Shown here: piece by piece, positions 5,885 to 12,777 of the stretch
Numbering within the stretch: the stretch's first letter is position 1
Layout of the letters: each line of letters starts with the position of its first letter
Source: a bacterium
GTDB taxonomy: Bacteria; Patescibacteriota; Minisyncoccia; UBA6257; 02-FULL-45-10c
Reading direction: 5' to 3'
Length of the DNA: 12,835 nucleotides
NCBI GenBank assembly: GCA_021799965.1
Contig: JAJYZL010000007.1
Span: forward strand, 1-12,835
The notes under the pieces: generated by a model
The model's input: the letters and a program-made list of their open reading frames with translations, nothing else
Databases searched by the model: none
Told to the model about the DNA's origin: nothing
Translations under genes and position numbers: made by a program

Positions 5885-6010
5885 GAGGTATGCTAAGGCG
5901 AGGTGCGGTTAGGTGAGGTGTGGCAATACTTAAGCTCAAACCGCTTTGACGTACCAAGGTCTGGTGCGGAGAGGTGAGGTGAGGTTAGGTAAGGTTGGGT
6001 AGGGTACGGT
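5885..6010 (+). repeat. Two blocks of G-rich pentanucleotide repeats (consensus NRGGT)
   Basis: Block 1 (5885-5924) holds eight 5-nt units such as GAGGT, GCGGT, TAGGT and GTGGC. Block 2 (5956-6010) holds eleven uninterrupted units, including GAGGT three times in a row, then TAGGT, AAGGT, TGGGT, AGGGT and ACGGT. A 31-nt non-repetitive stretch separates them. The period of 5 and the unit divergence argue against a protein-coding origin. The array begins 2 nt after the stop of the phage-type gene and ends just before its terminator, so it should form the 3' part of that transcript. Regular GG-N3-GG spacing could form a two-tetrad G-quadruplex. Confidence 0.85.
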
Positions 6011-6016
6011 AAAACA

Positions 6017-6046
6017 AAAGCCCTCCGATGAAAATCGGAGGGCTTT
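6017..6046. terminator. Bidirectional terminator between the phage-type gene and tig
   Basis: The 13-bp perfect arms AAAGCCCTCCGAT and ATCGGAGGGCTTT surround a 4-nt loop. Downstream on the plus strand is TCTTTTTTT; on the minus strand the stem is followed by TGTTTT. It serves the convergent genes on both sides. Confidence 0.93.
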
Positions 6047-6073
6047 CTTTTTTTAAAAAATATATTTAAATAT

Positions 6074-7276
6074 TTATTTTGCTGCCTCTAAAAAATCAAA
6101 TACTTTTTTGTTTTTCACTATATCGTAGCTGTAATTATATATTCTTTGCGGATCTATTTTAGCCGCCATATCCGGCCTCAAAGTTGCCAAAAATTTATTG
6201 GACTCGGCCTCCACCTCCTCTGCATTTGGCTCTATTTTTTCATCTTTAGCTATCTTGTATAAAACTAGATTTGAAGCTACGCTTTTTTCCGCTTCGGGCT
6301 TAAGCTTAGCCTTAATTTCATCCTCGTTAAATTTATCTTTAAAATATGTTTTATACTCTTCTATCATTCCTGCTAGTGTTTTTTCTACCATTACTTCAGG
6401 CAAGTCTAGCTTAGAGTTCTTTACGATCTCCTCCAAAGCCATTATTCTTAATTTTTCTTTTTCTTTTATTTCCTTTTCTTTGGCAATTCCGTCTTTAATA
6501 CTGGCTTTTAATTCATCAACTGTTTTAAATTTCCCAAGTTCTTGCGCTAAGGCATCAGTCATTTCCGGAACCTGACGTTCAAAAACTCCGGTCAATTTTA
6601 TTCCGTCAAATTCTTCGCCCTCTTTACGCCCTACTATTTTTTTATCAAATTCGGACTCTTCATGTTTATGTTCTTTTTTAGATTCTTCTTCAGCATCACA
6701 ATGCTCGCACCCGCTTTCTTCAATATGAGAATGGCCCAAGACAAACTGATCGTCCTTACCCTTGTAAGTAATATTAACCACATCACCCATTTTCGCGGCA
6801 CTGGCAGAACGCACTATTTTAGCTCTGGAATTTAATATCCATTTTATAGCCTCATCAACTTCTTCATCGGAAGCCGCTACGTCAATTTTCTCCGAAAATA
6901 TTTTGGCGGCCACTTTTTTATAATCACCCAATTCAACTTCCGGAAATACGGCAATATCCACCTTAAAAAATAAGTCATTGCCCTTTTCTTCAATATTTAT
7001 TTTTGGCTGATCAATAATCTCCCATTGTTTTTCTTCCGTGATCTCTTTTAAAATTTCCCTGATCGCACGAATCGCCGCCTCATTAAAAACTTTTTCCTGA
7101 TCAATAGCGGCGCTAGCCATCTCTTTAGGGGCGGTTCCCTTTCGGAAACCTTTTAATTCCACGTTTTTAACTGCCTCCTCACGTACAACTTCCCAATATT
7201 TTGCAAATTCTGCTTGGTTCAAATTAATTTCCAAATGCTTAATTGAACCCGGTAAATCCTTGTGTGTGTATTTCAT
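6074..7276 (-). CDS. tig: Trigger factor (ribosome-associated chaperone) with His/Cys-rich insertion
   Basis: Trigger factor binds at the ribosome exit tunnel and shields nascent chains. The N-terminal ribosome-binding domain (about residues 1-115) carries the signature GFRKGTAP at 43-50. The FKBP-like PPIase domain starts near GDVVNITYKG (164-173) but is shortened. Where the family has an active-site segment of the form GxxIPGFE, there is instead an acidic stretch rich in His and Cys (residues 182-205: His182, His184, Cys190, His192, Cys193, His203, His205), before alignment resumes at IVGRKEGEEF. Prolyl isomerase activity is therefore doubtful and metal binding is plausible. The C-terminal helical arms (about 240-400) look complete. 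At 400 residues it is somewhat shorter than E. coli Tig (432). The ATG at 7276 has no Shine-Dalgarno and lies 10 nt from the predicted -10. Confidence 0.93.
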   Translation of the reverse strand: MKYTHKDLPGSIKHLEINLNQAEFAKYWEVVREEAVKNVELKGFRKGTAPKEMASAAIDQEKVFNEAAIRAIREILKEITEEKQWEIIDQPKINIEEKGNDLFFKVDIAVFPEVELGDYKKVAAKIFSEKIDVAASDEEVDEAIKWILNSRAKIVRSASAAKMGDVVNITYKGKDDQFVLGHSHIEESGCEHCDAEEESKKEHKHEESEFDKKIVGRKEGEEFDGIKLTGVFERQVPEMTDALAQELGKFKTVDELKASIKDGIAKEKEIKEKEKLRIMALEEIVKNSKLDLPEVMVEKTLAGMIEEYKTYFKDKFNEDEIKAKLKPEAEKSVASNLVLYKIAKDEKIEPNAEEVEAESNKFLATLRPDMAAKIDPQRIYNYSYDIVKNKKVFDFLEAAK

Positions 7277-7286
7277 AATTATAGGA

Positions 7287-7315
7287 ATTTTAAACTAAAA
7301 ACACCCCTTTGTCTA
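7287..7315 (-). promoter_or_regulatory. Promoter of tig, overlapping the upstream terminator
   Basis: TAGACA (7310-7315) and TAAAAT (7287-7292), 17 nt apart, each match the sigma-70 consensus at five of six positions. The -35 lies in the loop of the terminator of the preceding gene, and the spacer covers its distal arm. The start would fall within a few nt of the tig ATG, giving a nearly leaderless mRNA. Confidence 0.6.
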
Positions 7316-7330
7316 TCGGGGTGTTTTTAG
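7295..7330 (-). terminator. Terminator of the membrane-protein gene
   Basis: Perfect 13-bp arms CTAAAAACACCCC and GGGGTGTTTTTAG surround a 10-nt loop; the T-rich strand follows the GC core in the minus direction. It begins 8 nt after the stop at 7339. Confidence 0.9.
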
Positions 7331-7338
7331 TATTTCGT

Positions 7339-8523
7339 TTATTGGATTCCCAGTTTTGTAAGCAATGCCTTCATTCCATTATAAGAATCTGAGATAACGA
7401 AAAGATTTGTAGCCGTCCATCCATAATTCAACGAAGCTCCAGTCTTAGCAAAAGACAGGTACCTCATAGGAAGACCATTGGCACTGCCATCTTTAAAAGC
7501 AGATGCCGGTTTGCCCGGATCACTGAGGTACAAATTAGCCAAACTGGCTGATTTTTCTAACTTTGTCATAGCATTTTTCGCTGTAGCTAAATCAACTCCG
7601 TTGTTAAGTTTTGCAACAAATCCCAGCCACGATCCGTCCTTATCATATGTTATTACAGTGGTGAAATCCTGGTTAAACAGAGATCCGATCCCAGAAGAAG
7701 TAAATTCCGGAAGGAACATCGAAAATATATCTGCAAAAGCAGGCTGGCCAGTTTCATTACTTAAAATTACTTCTTTAATGGCGGTAATTGTTTGAGGCTT
7801 ATTGGCGGCTTCCGCAACTAACGCGCTCTTAAGCGAAATAAGTGTTGAGGATGCATTTAATGAAATTTTAGCTATCATATCCGGCTGAGAAATAAGAAGT
7901 GATGCGTGTGGCAACATTATCGGTGCGGCTGGAGTTATTTCGGTAGTGGTCGCAGTGCTCGTAGCTATTTCAGAAGTGGTGGTAGATTCGGACGATACCC
8001 CTGCGGCAGTGGTTGTTGCCGACAATTCTGAAGTTGTCGTAGACACAACTTCTGATACAGGCGCAGTTTCAGCGGGTGGAGGAACAACAGACGATGAATT
8101 ATTTAATGAAATTGCCGGCTTTGCGAACATCGGATAAACATAAACATAGCCAACATACGCCGCAGCGGCCAAAACTAAAATTAAAACTATAATTAATATA
8201 ACCGCTTTCATTCCGCTTTTCTTTGGTCCGGACGGAGGAATAACTCCCTCTCCTTGTCCCGGCTTAATCATTCCCTCCTCTTTTGATAGATCGCCTTCCA
8301 ATTCCATTGTTGATTGCTTATTTAACTCCGGAGGAGTGAAGGGTTTTGGTACCGGACTTTCTCCGCCTGATTGTTTAACAGATTCCATATCTGATTGCAT
8401 TGTACGCAGTGTTATTTCTGGAGGCGGAGGAGGGGGGGGCATTGGCCGTCCAGCTCCCTGACCGGGCATTCCCTGGCCATTACTTGCTCCATTCCAATTT
8501 TGCTGATTAAAGTTATCGTCCAT
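7339..8523 (-). CDS. Single-pass membrane protein with Pro/Gly-rich cytoplasmic tail, unknown function
   Basis: 394 residues with a clear modular layout. Residues 1-100 are hydrophilic and rich in Gly, Pro, Asn and Gln, with a run of seven prolines at 29-35. A basic KKSGMK precedes one transmembrane helix at about 106-130. Residues 140-200 are a low-complexity Ser/Thr/Pro linker, likely extracytoplasmic. Residues 205-394 look folded, with alternating hydrophobic segments, and have no motif I recognise. N-in, C-out topology follows from the positive residues before the helix. The design is common among surface proteins of small-genome bacteria but gives no function. Polyproline would need EF-P for efficient translation. 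The gene has its own promoter and terminator, so it is monocistronic. An eight-C run in the coding strand (8432-8439) falls in the proline codons. Confidence 0.85.
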   Translation of the reverse strand: MDDNFNQQNWNGASNGQGMPGQGAGRPMPPPPPPPEITLRTMQSDMESVKQSGGESPVPKPFTPPELNKQSTMELEGDLSKEEGMIKPGQGEGVIPPSGPKKSGMKAVILIIVLILVLAAAAYVGYVYVYPMFAKPAISLNNSSSVVPPPAETAPVSEVVSTTTSELSATTTAAGVSSESTTTSEIATSTATTTEITPAAPIMLPHASLLISQPDMIAKISLNASSTLISLKSALVAEAANKPQTITAIKEVILSNETGQPAFADIFSMFLPEFTSSGIGSLFNQDFTTVITYDKDGSWLGFVAKLNNGVDLATAKNAMTKLEKSASLANLYLSDPGKPASAFKDGSANGLPMRYLSFAKTGASLNYGWTATNLFVISDSYNGMKALLTKLGIQ

Positions 8524-8563
8524 ATTATTTATATGTTTTTATTTAATTTTATCTTATACAAAT

Positions 8564-8572
8564 ATTATAGCA
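8564..8572 (-). promoter_or_regulatory. Extended -10 promoter of the membrane-protein gene
   Basis: TGCTATAAT is a perfect extended -10 (TGN plus TATAAT) on the minus strand, 40 nt before the ATG at 8523. No good -35 is seen, as is usual for extended -10 promoters. Confidence 0.65.
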
Positions 8573-8584
8573 CTCTGAACAAAT

Positions 8585-8617
8585 AAAAACCGCCATCCAT
8601 TGTGGATAGAGGTTTTT
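8585..8617 (-). terminator. Terminator of pnp
   Basis: On the minus strand the outer arms AAAAACC and GGTTTTT and the inner arms ATCCA and TGGAT (loop CAA) are joined by a short region with one G-U pair, one C-G pair and one U-C mismatch. This gives a nearly continuous stem ending in a T-run. It lies 22 nt past the pnp stop. Confidence 0.8.
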
Positions 8618-8639
8618 AGTGAAAATTGGATTATTTTTT

Positions 8640-10772
8640 CTAAACTCGATCAGCGGGTTTATTTAACGCCCTTAAAGACAAACTTATTTTTCCATTTTCT
8701 GCTCTGATTACTTTAGCTCTGACAAAATCACCCAGCTTCACTACATCTTCAACCTTTTTGACAAAGCCATCTTTAAGTTCGGAAACATGTATCATGCCAT
8801 CTCTACCAGGACCAAATTCCACGATAGCTCCAAAGTCTAAAATTTTAACAACACTTCCCTCGACTATCTGACCAACCTCTACATCGGCAACAATTGATTT
8901 AACCTGTCTCATTGCAGCTTCGGCTGATTCCTTATTTGGCCCAGCTACATAAACTATACCGCTCTGATCAATATCAATTGTTAGCGCGCCGGTTGAGGCA
9001 ATTATGCCGTTGATAACTTTTCCCCCAGGACCAATGACTTCACCAATTTTGCTAGGATCAATATTCAAAGACAAAACTACCGGGGCATACTTGGAAAGTT
9101 CCTTGCGAGGTTCTTTCAATGCGCCCGTAATAGTTTTCAAAATATGAAGACGGGCAGCTTTAGCCTGCGCCAAAACCTTTTCAACCATTTCCATATTTAT
9201 TCCGCTAATCTTAACATCCAATTGAATAGCAGTGACGCCCTCTTCTGTTCCCGCAACTTTAAAGTCCATATCACCATAATGATCTTCGGGGCCCTGAATA
9301 TCAGTAAGAACCTTATAATTATCACTTTTATCATCGGTAATCAAACCCATAGCAATACCCGCGGCCGGTCTCTTGAGCGGAACACCCGCGTCCATCAAGG
9401 ACAAGCCTCCAGCACAGACGGTTGCCATTGAGGATGAACCATTTGAAGAAAGGATTTCCGAAACTACGCGAATAACATAAGGAAAAGATTCATAAGATGG
9501 TAATAAGGGCTTCAGTGCTTTTTCCGCCAAAGATCCGTGACCTATATCCCTTCTGCCCGGTCCTCTAAATCCGCCGGTTTCACCAACAGAATAGGGTGGA
9601 AAATTATAATGAAGCATAAATCTTCTTTTGATAGAATTCCTCATGCTTTCAACTAATTGCTCTGCACCAGGGGGAGCGATGGTGGTAACAGACAAAGATT
9701 GCGTATTACCTCTTATAAATAAAGCTGAACCATGAGCGCGGCTAAGCACACCGGCCTCGGCATAAAGATCTCTCACTTCGTCAAGCTTTCTGCCATCAGG
9801 TCTTTTTTCTTCGCCAAGAATTTTCTTGTGCAGAATCTCATCCAGTCTAGACTCCATATAAACTTCCGATGCAATATATTCCTTTTCTTCGCCACCCATT
9901 GCTTCAAGCATCAATCTCATATCGTCTTTAATGCGATACAACATTTCTTCCCGCTTAACTTTTTCCGGATTATACAAAGCCTCCTCAAGTTTATTGCCAA
10001 AAAATTCATTGAGTTTCTGTTCAAGATCTTTTTCCGGAACGGCCAAATAAACCTCTGTTTTCGGAACAGCCATTTCTTTGGCAACTTTTTCTTGGAATTG
10101 TACGAGCTCCGTAATTTGTTTTTGAGCCAAAGCAAATCCATTAACCACATGCTTTTCATTAACTTCGTCTCCGCCAAGTTCAATCATATTTATCTTGTCC
10201 TTGGTTCCTGCCACAAACGCGTCAAAATCCAATTCGGATTCTCTGTCTTTCAAATTGACTATAGAAGTATTAACTAAAATTTCATCGCTGTTTTTAAACT
10301 TAGTGATTTTAACTCCAGCAACTGGTCCAGACCAAGGAATTCTAGAAACACTCAAGGCCATTGAGGCGGTAAGCAATCCGATAAAATCAGGATCACTAAC
10401 ACCATCTATCTGTAAAATAGTGACAACCACCTGAACTTCTCTGCGCATGGCTGAATTGAATAATGGCCTTACAGTTCTATCAATCAATCTACCCGACAAA
10501 ATAGCCTCATCCGAAGCCTTACCTTCCCGACGTGAAAATCTGCTACCCAAAATTTTTCCGGCAGCGTAAAATTTTTCTTCATAATTCACAGTCAACGGAA
10601 AATAATCCATTCCTGCCTTATCAGTTTTTCCCATCACCACCGTAGCCAAAACCGCAGTATCTCCGTACTTACCGATAATTGCGGCGTCTGCCTGTTCTCC
10701 TAGTCTGGAAAATTCGAAAGACAGCGGTCTTCCGGCAAATTCCGTACTAAAAACCTTCTTGTTTAATTCCAT
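8640..10772 (-). CDS. pnp: Polyribonucleotide nucleotidyltransferase (PNPase)
   Basis: A phosphorolytic 3'-5' exoribonuclease, central to mRNA decay. All domains are present in 710 residues, the usual length. The first RNase PH-like core (about 1-140) includes FSRREGKASDEAILSGRLIDR at 79-99. A helical linker follows, then the second RNase PH core (about 325-545), with the catalytic segment SSNGSSSMATVCAGGLSLMDAG at 442-463 and acidic DHYGDMDFKVAG at 497-508. A KH domain (about 565-625, GPGGK at 581-585) and an S1 domain (632-702, DGMIHVSELKDG) complete it. The ATG at 10772 starts MELNKKVFS, as in the family; no Shine-Dalgarno is visible. It is third in the rpsO-NYN-pnp group, behind a 186-nt spacer that contains a strong hairpin. 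Confidence 0.97.
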   Translation of the reverse strand: MELNKKVFSTEFAGRPLSFEFSRLGEQADAAIIGKYGDTAVLATVVMGKTDKAGMDYFPLTVNYEEKFYAAGKILGSRFSRREGKASDEAILSGRLIDRTVRPLFNSAMRREVQVVVTILQIDGVSDPDFIGLLTASMALSVSRIPWSGPVAGVKITKFKNSDEILVNTSIVNLKDRESELDFDAFVAGTKDKINMIELGGDEVNEKHVVNGFALAQKQITELVQFQEKVAKEMAVPKTEVYLAVPEKDLEQKLNEFFGNKLEEALYNPEKVKREEMLYRIKDDMRLMLEAMGGEEKEYIASEVYMESRLDEILHKKILGEEKRPDGRKLDEVRDLYAEAGVLSRAHGSALFIRGNTQSLSVTTIAPPGAEQLVESMRNSIKRRFMLHYNFPPYSVGETGGFRGPGRRDIGHGSLAEKALKPLLPSYESFPYVIRVVSEILSSNGSSSMATVCAGGLSLMDAGVPLKRPAAGIAMGLITDDKSDNYKVLTDIQGPEDHYGDMDFKVAGTEEGVTAIQLDVKISGINMEMVEKVLAQAKAARLHILKTITGALKEPRKELSKYAPVVLSLNIDPSKIGEVIGPGGKVINGIIASTGALTIDIDQSGIVYVAGPNKESAEAAMRQVKSIVADVEVGQIVEGSVVKILDFGAIVEFGPGRDGMIHVSELKDGFVKKVEDVVKLGDFVRAKVIRAENGKISLSLRALNKPADRV

Positions 10773-10842
10773 AATTTTTGGAGAGGTTTAAGCTATAAAA
10801 TGAAAAAATTTATCTAAAAACTTTCTCGTTTTATATCTTAAC

Positions 10843-10914
10843 CCTCCGATTAATTTTAATATTTTTCCTCCGACGAGAGGATTTTTAATTTTAAGGCCAA
10901 TTATTGACCTCCGA
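10843..10914 (-). other. Spacer upstream of pnp with three TCGGAGG motifs
   Basis: On the minus strand TCGGAGG occurs at 10908-10914, 10867-10873 and 10843-10849, and a fourth copy forms the other arm of the neighbouring hairpin in inverted orientation. The motif looks like a Shine-Dalgarno, but none of the three is near the pnp start or precedes an obvious ATG ORF. The spacer may be a 5' leader for autoregulation or processing of pnp mRNA, as known for E. coli pnp, but no specific structure equivalent to that is recognised. Confidence 0.35.
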
Positions 10915-10950
10915 AATTCAAAAATTATAATATTTCAGAATTTCGGAGGT
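10907..10950 (-). terminator. Long-loop hairpin after the NYN gene
   Basis: Perfect 13-bp arms ACCTCCGAAATTC and GAATTTCGGAGGT enclose an AT-rich 18-nt loop, 8 nt past the stop of the NYN gene. There is no clean T-run after it on the minus strand (CAATAATT), so it may be a weak terminator, an mRNA 3'-end stabiliser or a processing site between the NYN gene and pnp. Confidence 0.6.
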
Positions 10951-10958
10951 TAAAAATA

Positions 10959-11459
10959 TTATATTTTAAATAATGCTTTTGGTACTTTTTCTATATTAAT
11001 AAATTGATCGGCGATCTCTTGAAGACCGTGAGCGGTAGTCCTTCCAAAAGCAGCCACCTCCACGCTCCTGCCTTTTCCGAACTGCAAATACTGTACTAAA
11101 GGAATAAAATCACCGTCACCGGTTACTAAAATTATAACGTCCAAAAAATCAGACATTCTTAAGGCATCAACGGCCATTCCAATGTCCCAATCTGCTTTTT
11201 TCGATCCGTCCGGATTAATTTGTAAATCCTTAACTCTAAGCTCCAAACCGCACCGTGTCAGAGAATCAAAAAAAGAAGATTCTCCCAAAGCGGTATCGCT
11301 TTTAACAACATACGCAATAGAACGAATTAGTTTTCTGCCCGCTACCAGCTCTTTAATAAGTTCTTTATAATTCACCCTTGATTTATAAAGGTTTTTAGAA
11401 GAGTGATATAGATTTTGAATGTCAATAAAAATACCGACTCGCTGCTCTTTATGTCTCAT
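10959..11459 (-). CDS. NYN-domain (LabA/DUF88-like) predicted endoribonuclease
   Basis: 166 residues forming one PIN-like NYN domain of the DUF88/LabA type. The conserved acidic cluster is visible: Asp13 in FIDIQNLY, Asp90, Asp92 and Asp98 in KKADWDIGMAVDAL, and Asp115 and Asp117 in LVTGDGDFIPLV. Such domains are predicted metal-dependent RNases or RNA-binding regulators; the exact substrate is unknown. The gene starts 12 nt after the rpsO stop and precedes pnp, so it is almost certainly in the rpsO transcript. Its place between a ribosomal protein gene and the main exoribonuclease gene supports a role in RNA processing or decay. No Shine-Dalgarno is seen, so reinitiation or coupling after rpsO is possible. 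Confidence 0.9.
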   Translation of the reverse strand: MRHKEQRVGIFIDIQNLYHSSKNLYKSRVNYKELIKELVAGRKLIRSIAYVVKSDTALGESSFFDSLTRCGLELRVKDLQINPDGSKKADWDIGMAVDALRMSDFLDVIILVTGDGDFIPLVQYLQFGKGRSVEVAAFGRTTAHGLQEIADQFINIEKVPKALFKI

Positions 11460-11471
11460 CAGATTCTGATT

Positions 11472-11738
11472 TTATGCCTTCAAGCCCAACTTCTTTACTA
11501 AAGAAGCGTAATTTTTCGGCTTAGTTTTTCCAAGATAATCAAGCAATCTCTTTCTCTTTCCAACCATTTTCAAAAGACCCCTTCTGGAGTGATTGTCCTT
11601 TCTGTGTTTTTTAAGATGTTCAGTGAGCTCTTCGATCTGCTTGGTCAAAAGCGCAACCTGAACCTCAGCAGAGCCAGTATCAGCATCTGTCTGTTTAAAT
11701 TCCTTGATAACGTTTAGTTTTTTACGAGTTGTAAGCAT
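11472..11738 (-). CDS. rpsO: 30S ribosomal protein S15
   Basis: 88 residues, the standard length. It is an all-helical protein that binds the 16S rRNA central domain and nucleates the platform of the small subunit. Typical features are DTGSAEVQVALLTKQI (20-35), HLKKHRKDNHSRRGLL (41-56) and a basic C-terminus LLDYLGKTKPKNY. The rpsO-pnp order is widely conserved in bacteria; here one gene intervenes. A good promoter lies about 27 nt upstream, giving a leader of about 20 nt without a Shine-Dalgarno or an obvious S15-binding mimic. Confidence 0.98.
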   Translation of the reverse strand: MLTTRKKLNVIKEFKQTDADTGSAEVQVALLTKQIEELTEHLKKHRKDNHSRRGLLKMVGKRKRLLDYLGKTKPKNYASLVKKLGLKA

Positions 11739-11764
11739 ATTGATTAGTTTTCTAAATTGTTTAC

Positions 11765-11792
11765 ATTATAACAAAAACCCTAAAAAAGGCAA
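11765..11792 (-). promoter_or_regulatory. Promoter of the rpsO operon
   Basis: A consensus -10 TATAAT (11765-11770) lies 16 nt from TTGCCT (11787-11792), which has four of six -35 matches. It is divergent from the recombinase promoter. Confidence 0.75.
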
Positions 11793-11803
11793 CCCCCTTA
11801 ATA

Positions 11804-11831
11804 TTTACTGCTGTCGCACAATATTTATGAT
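11804..11831 (+). promoter_or_regulatory. Probable promoter of the recombinase gene
   Basis: TTTACT (11804-11809) is followed after 16 nt by TATGAT (11826-11831). The start would fall about 6 nt before the ATG at 11844, giving a nearly leaderless transcript. Confidence 0.55.
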
Positions 11832-11843
11832 AAAATTAAGATA

Positions 11844-12743
11844 ATGACAGATATTAATAAATTACTAACCCAATACCTGGATCATCTAGAGGTAGATAAA
11901 AACCGGTCAATTAAAACACGCGAAAATTACGAACGATACCTGAAAGCCTTCATTGCTTTTACAAAAATCCAGGAGCCGAAAGATATTGATTTAAATAAAG
12001 TAATGGCCTTTCGTCTCCATTTAGCCAGGGAAAACAATGGCGGAAAAGAACTAAAAAGAATAACCCAGTCATACTACATAATTGCGCTAAGAAATTTTCT
12101 TAAATATCTGATCAAAAATGATATTGAGGTTTTGTCGCCGGATAAAATCGAACTTCCTAAAATAGCCCGCCGGCAGATAGAAATAATCGAGTATTCCGAA
12201 CTTGAAAGATTATTAAATGCTCCGGACACTAAAAATTTGCGCGGACTTCGCGATAAAGCGATTCTGGAAACACTTTTTTCCACTGGTCTGCGTGTTTCTG
12301 AGCTTTGTAATTTAGACAGATATATAAATTTAAGCCACGGCGAAGTGACGATACGCGGAAAAGGGGAAAAATTAAGAGTTGTTTTTATCTCAGACACCGC
12401 CAAAGAAGCTATCAAAAATTATCTTGATAAACGCGGAGACACGCTGGATAAATTATTCATCAGCCTTACAAAAAATGGAAAACCGATAGGGAAAATAACT
12501 TCCCGCGCCGTTCAGCGTCTGATCGATTTTTATAAACGTAAGGCAGGCATCACAAAAAAAATAACGCCTCACCAGATCCGCCACCAATTCGCAACGGACC
12601 TCCTGATGAACGGTGCCGACCTGCGCTCCGTGCAAGAACTTTTAGGCCATAGCAATATTTCCACAACCCAGGTTTACACACACATCACAAATAAACAACT
12701 CAAAGATATCCACGAAGCATTTCACGGAAAAAGAAGAAAATAA
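11844..12743 (+). CDS. xer: Tyrosine recombinase, XerC/XerD-like
   Basis: 299 residues, the length of XerC and XerD. An N-terminal SAM-like core-binding domain (about 1-95) is followed by the catalytic domain (about 115-295). All catalytic residues are present: Arg150 in STGLRVSEL, Lys173 in RGKGEK, His243 and Arg246 in TPHQIRHQFA, His269 in LLGHSNISTTQ and the nucleophile Tyr278 in VYTH. It cuts and rejoins DNA through a 3'-phosphotyrosine intermediate. The family resemblance and lack of phage genes alongside favour a chromosome-dimer resolvase (a single Xer acting at dif), but an integrase of a small element cannot be excluded. No dif or att site is identified here. The ATG at 11844 gives a full-length N-terminus; there is no Shine-Dalgarno. 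Confidence 0.94.
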   Translation: MTDINKLLTQYLDHLEVDKNRSIKTRENYERYLKAFIAFTKIQEPKDIDLNKVMAFRLHLARENNGGKELKRITQSYYIIALRNFLKYLIKNDIEVLSPDKIELPKIARRQIEIIEYSELERLLNAPDTKNLRGLRDKAILETLFSTGLRVSELCNLDRYINLSHGEVTIRGKGEKLRVVFISDTAKEAIKNYLDKRGDTLDKLFISLTKNGKPIGKITSRAVQRLIDFYKRKAGITKKITPHQIRHQFATDLLMNGADLRSVQELLGHSNISTTQVYTHITNKQLKDIHEAFHGKRRK

Positions 12744-12774
12744 AAAAGACCCTGATTTTGCAAGGGTCTTTTTT
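12742..12774. terminator. Bidirectional terminator between the recombinase and the convergent gene
   Basis: The arms AAAAAAGACCCT and AGGGTCTTTTTT are perfectly complementary around a 9-nt loop. A/T runs on both sides allow action in both directions. It overlaps the end of the recombinase stop codon. Confidence 0.92.
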
Positions 12775-12777
12775 ATT

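Noticed and set aside
5772..5957. Minus-strand ORF of 61 codons across the end of the phage-type gene and the first G-rich block
   Set aside because: It overlaps a well-supported gene on the other strand, has no ribosome-binding site, and part of it is only the repeat read backwards.
5885..6010. CRISPR-like repeat-spacer structure
   Set aside because: The units are only 5 nt, diverged and mostly contiguous; there is just one non-repeat stretch and no cas gene.
7278..7283. Perfect TATAAT just before the tig ATG as the tig promoter
   Set aside because: Transcription would start inside the coding region past the ATG, and no -35 is correctly spaced; the pair at 7287-7315 fits better.
8565..8575. 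CIRCE (HrcA) heat-shock operator
   Set aside because: Only one half-site (GAGTGCTA on the minus strand) is present and it overlaps an extended -10; the inverted partner is missing.
9732..10277. Plus-strand ORF of 181 codons antisense to pnp
   Set aside because: Phe/Ile/Asn-rich composition typical of an AT-rich antisense frame; pnp on the minus strand is complete and unambiguous.
11808..11838. dif-like recombination site before the xer gene
   Set aside because: Fragments such as GTCGCACAA and TTATGATAAAA recall dif arms, but their spacing does not fit two 11-bp arms around a 6-bp centre, and the bases are better explained as a promoter.
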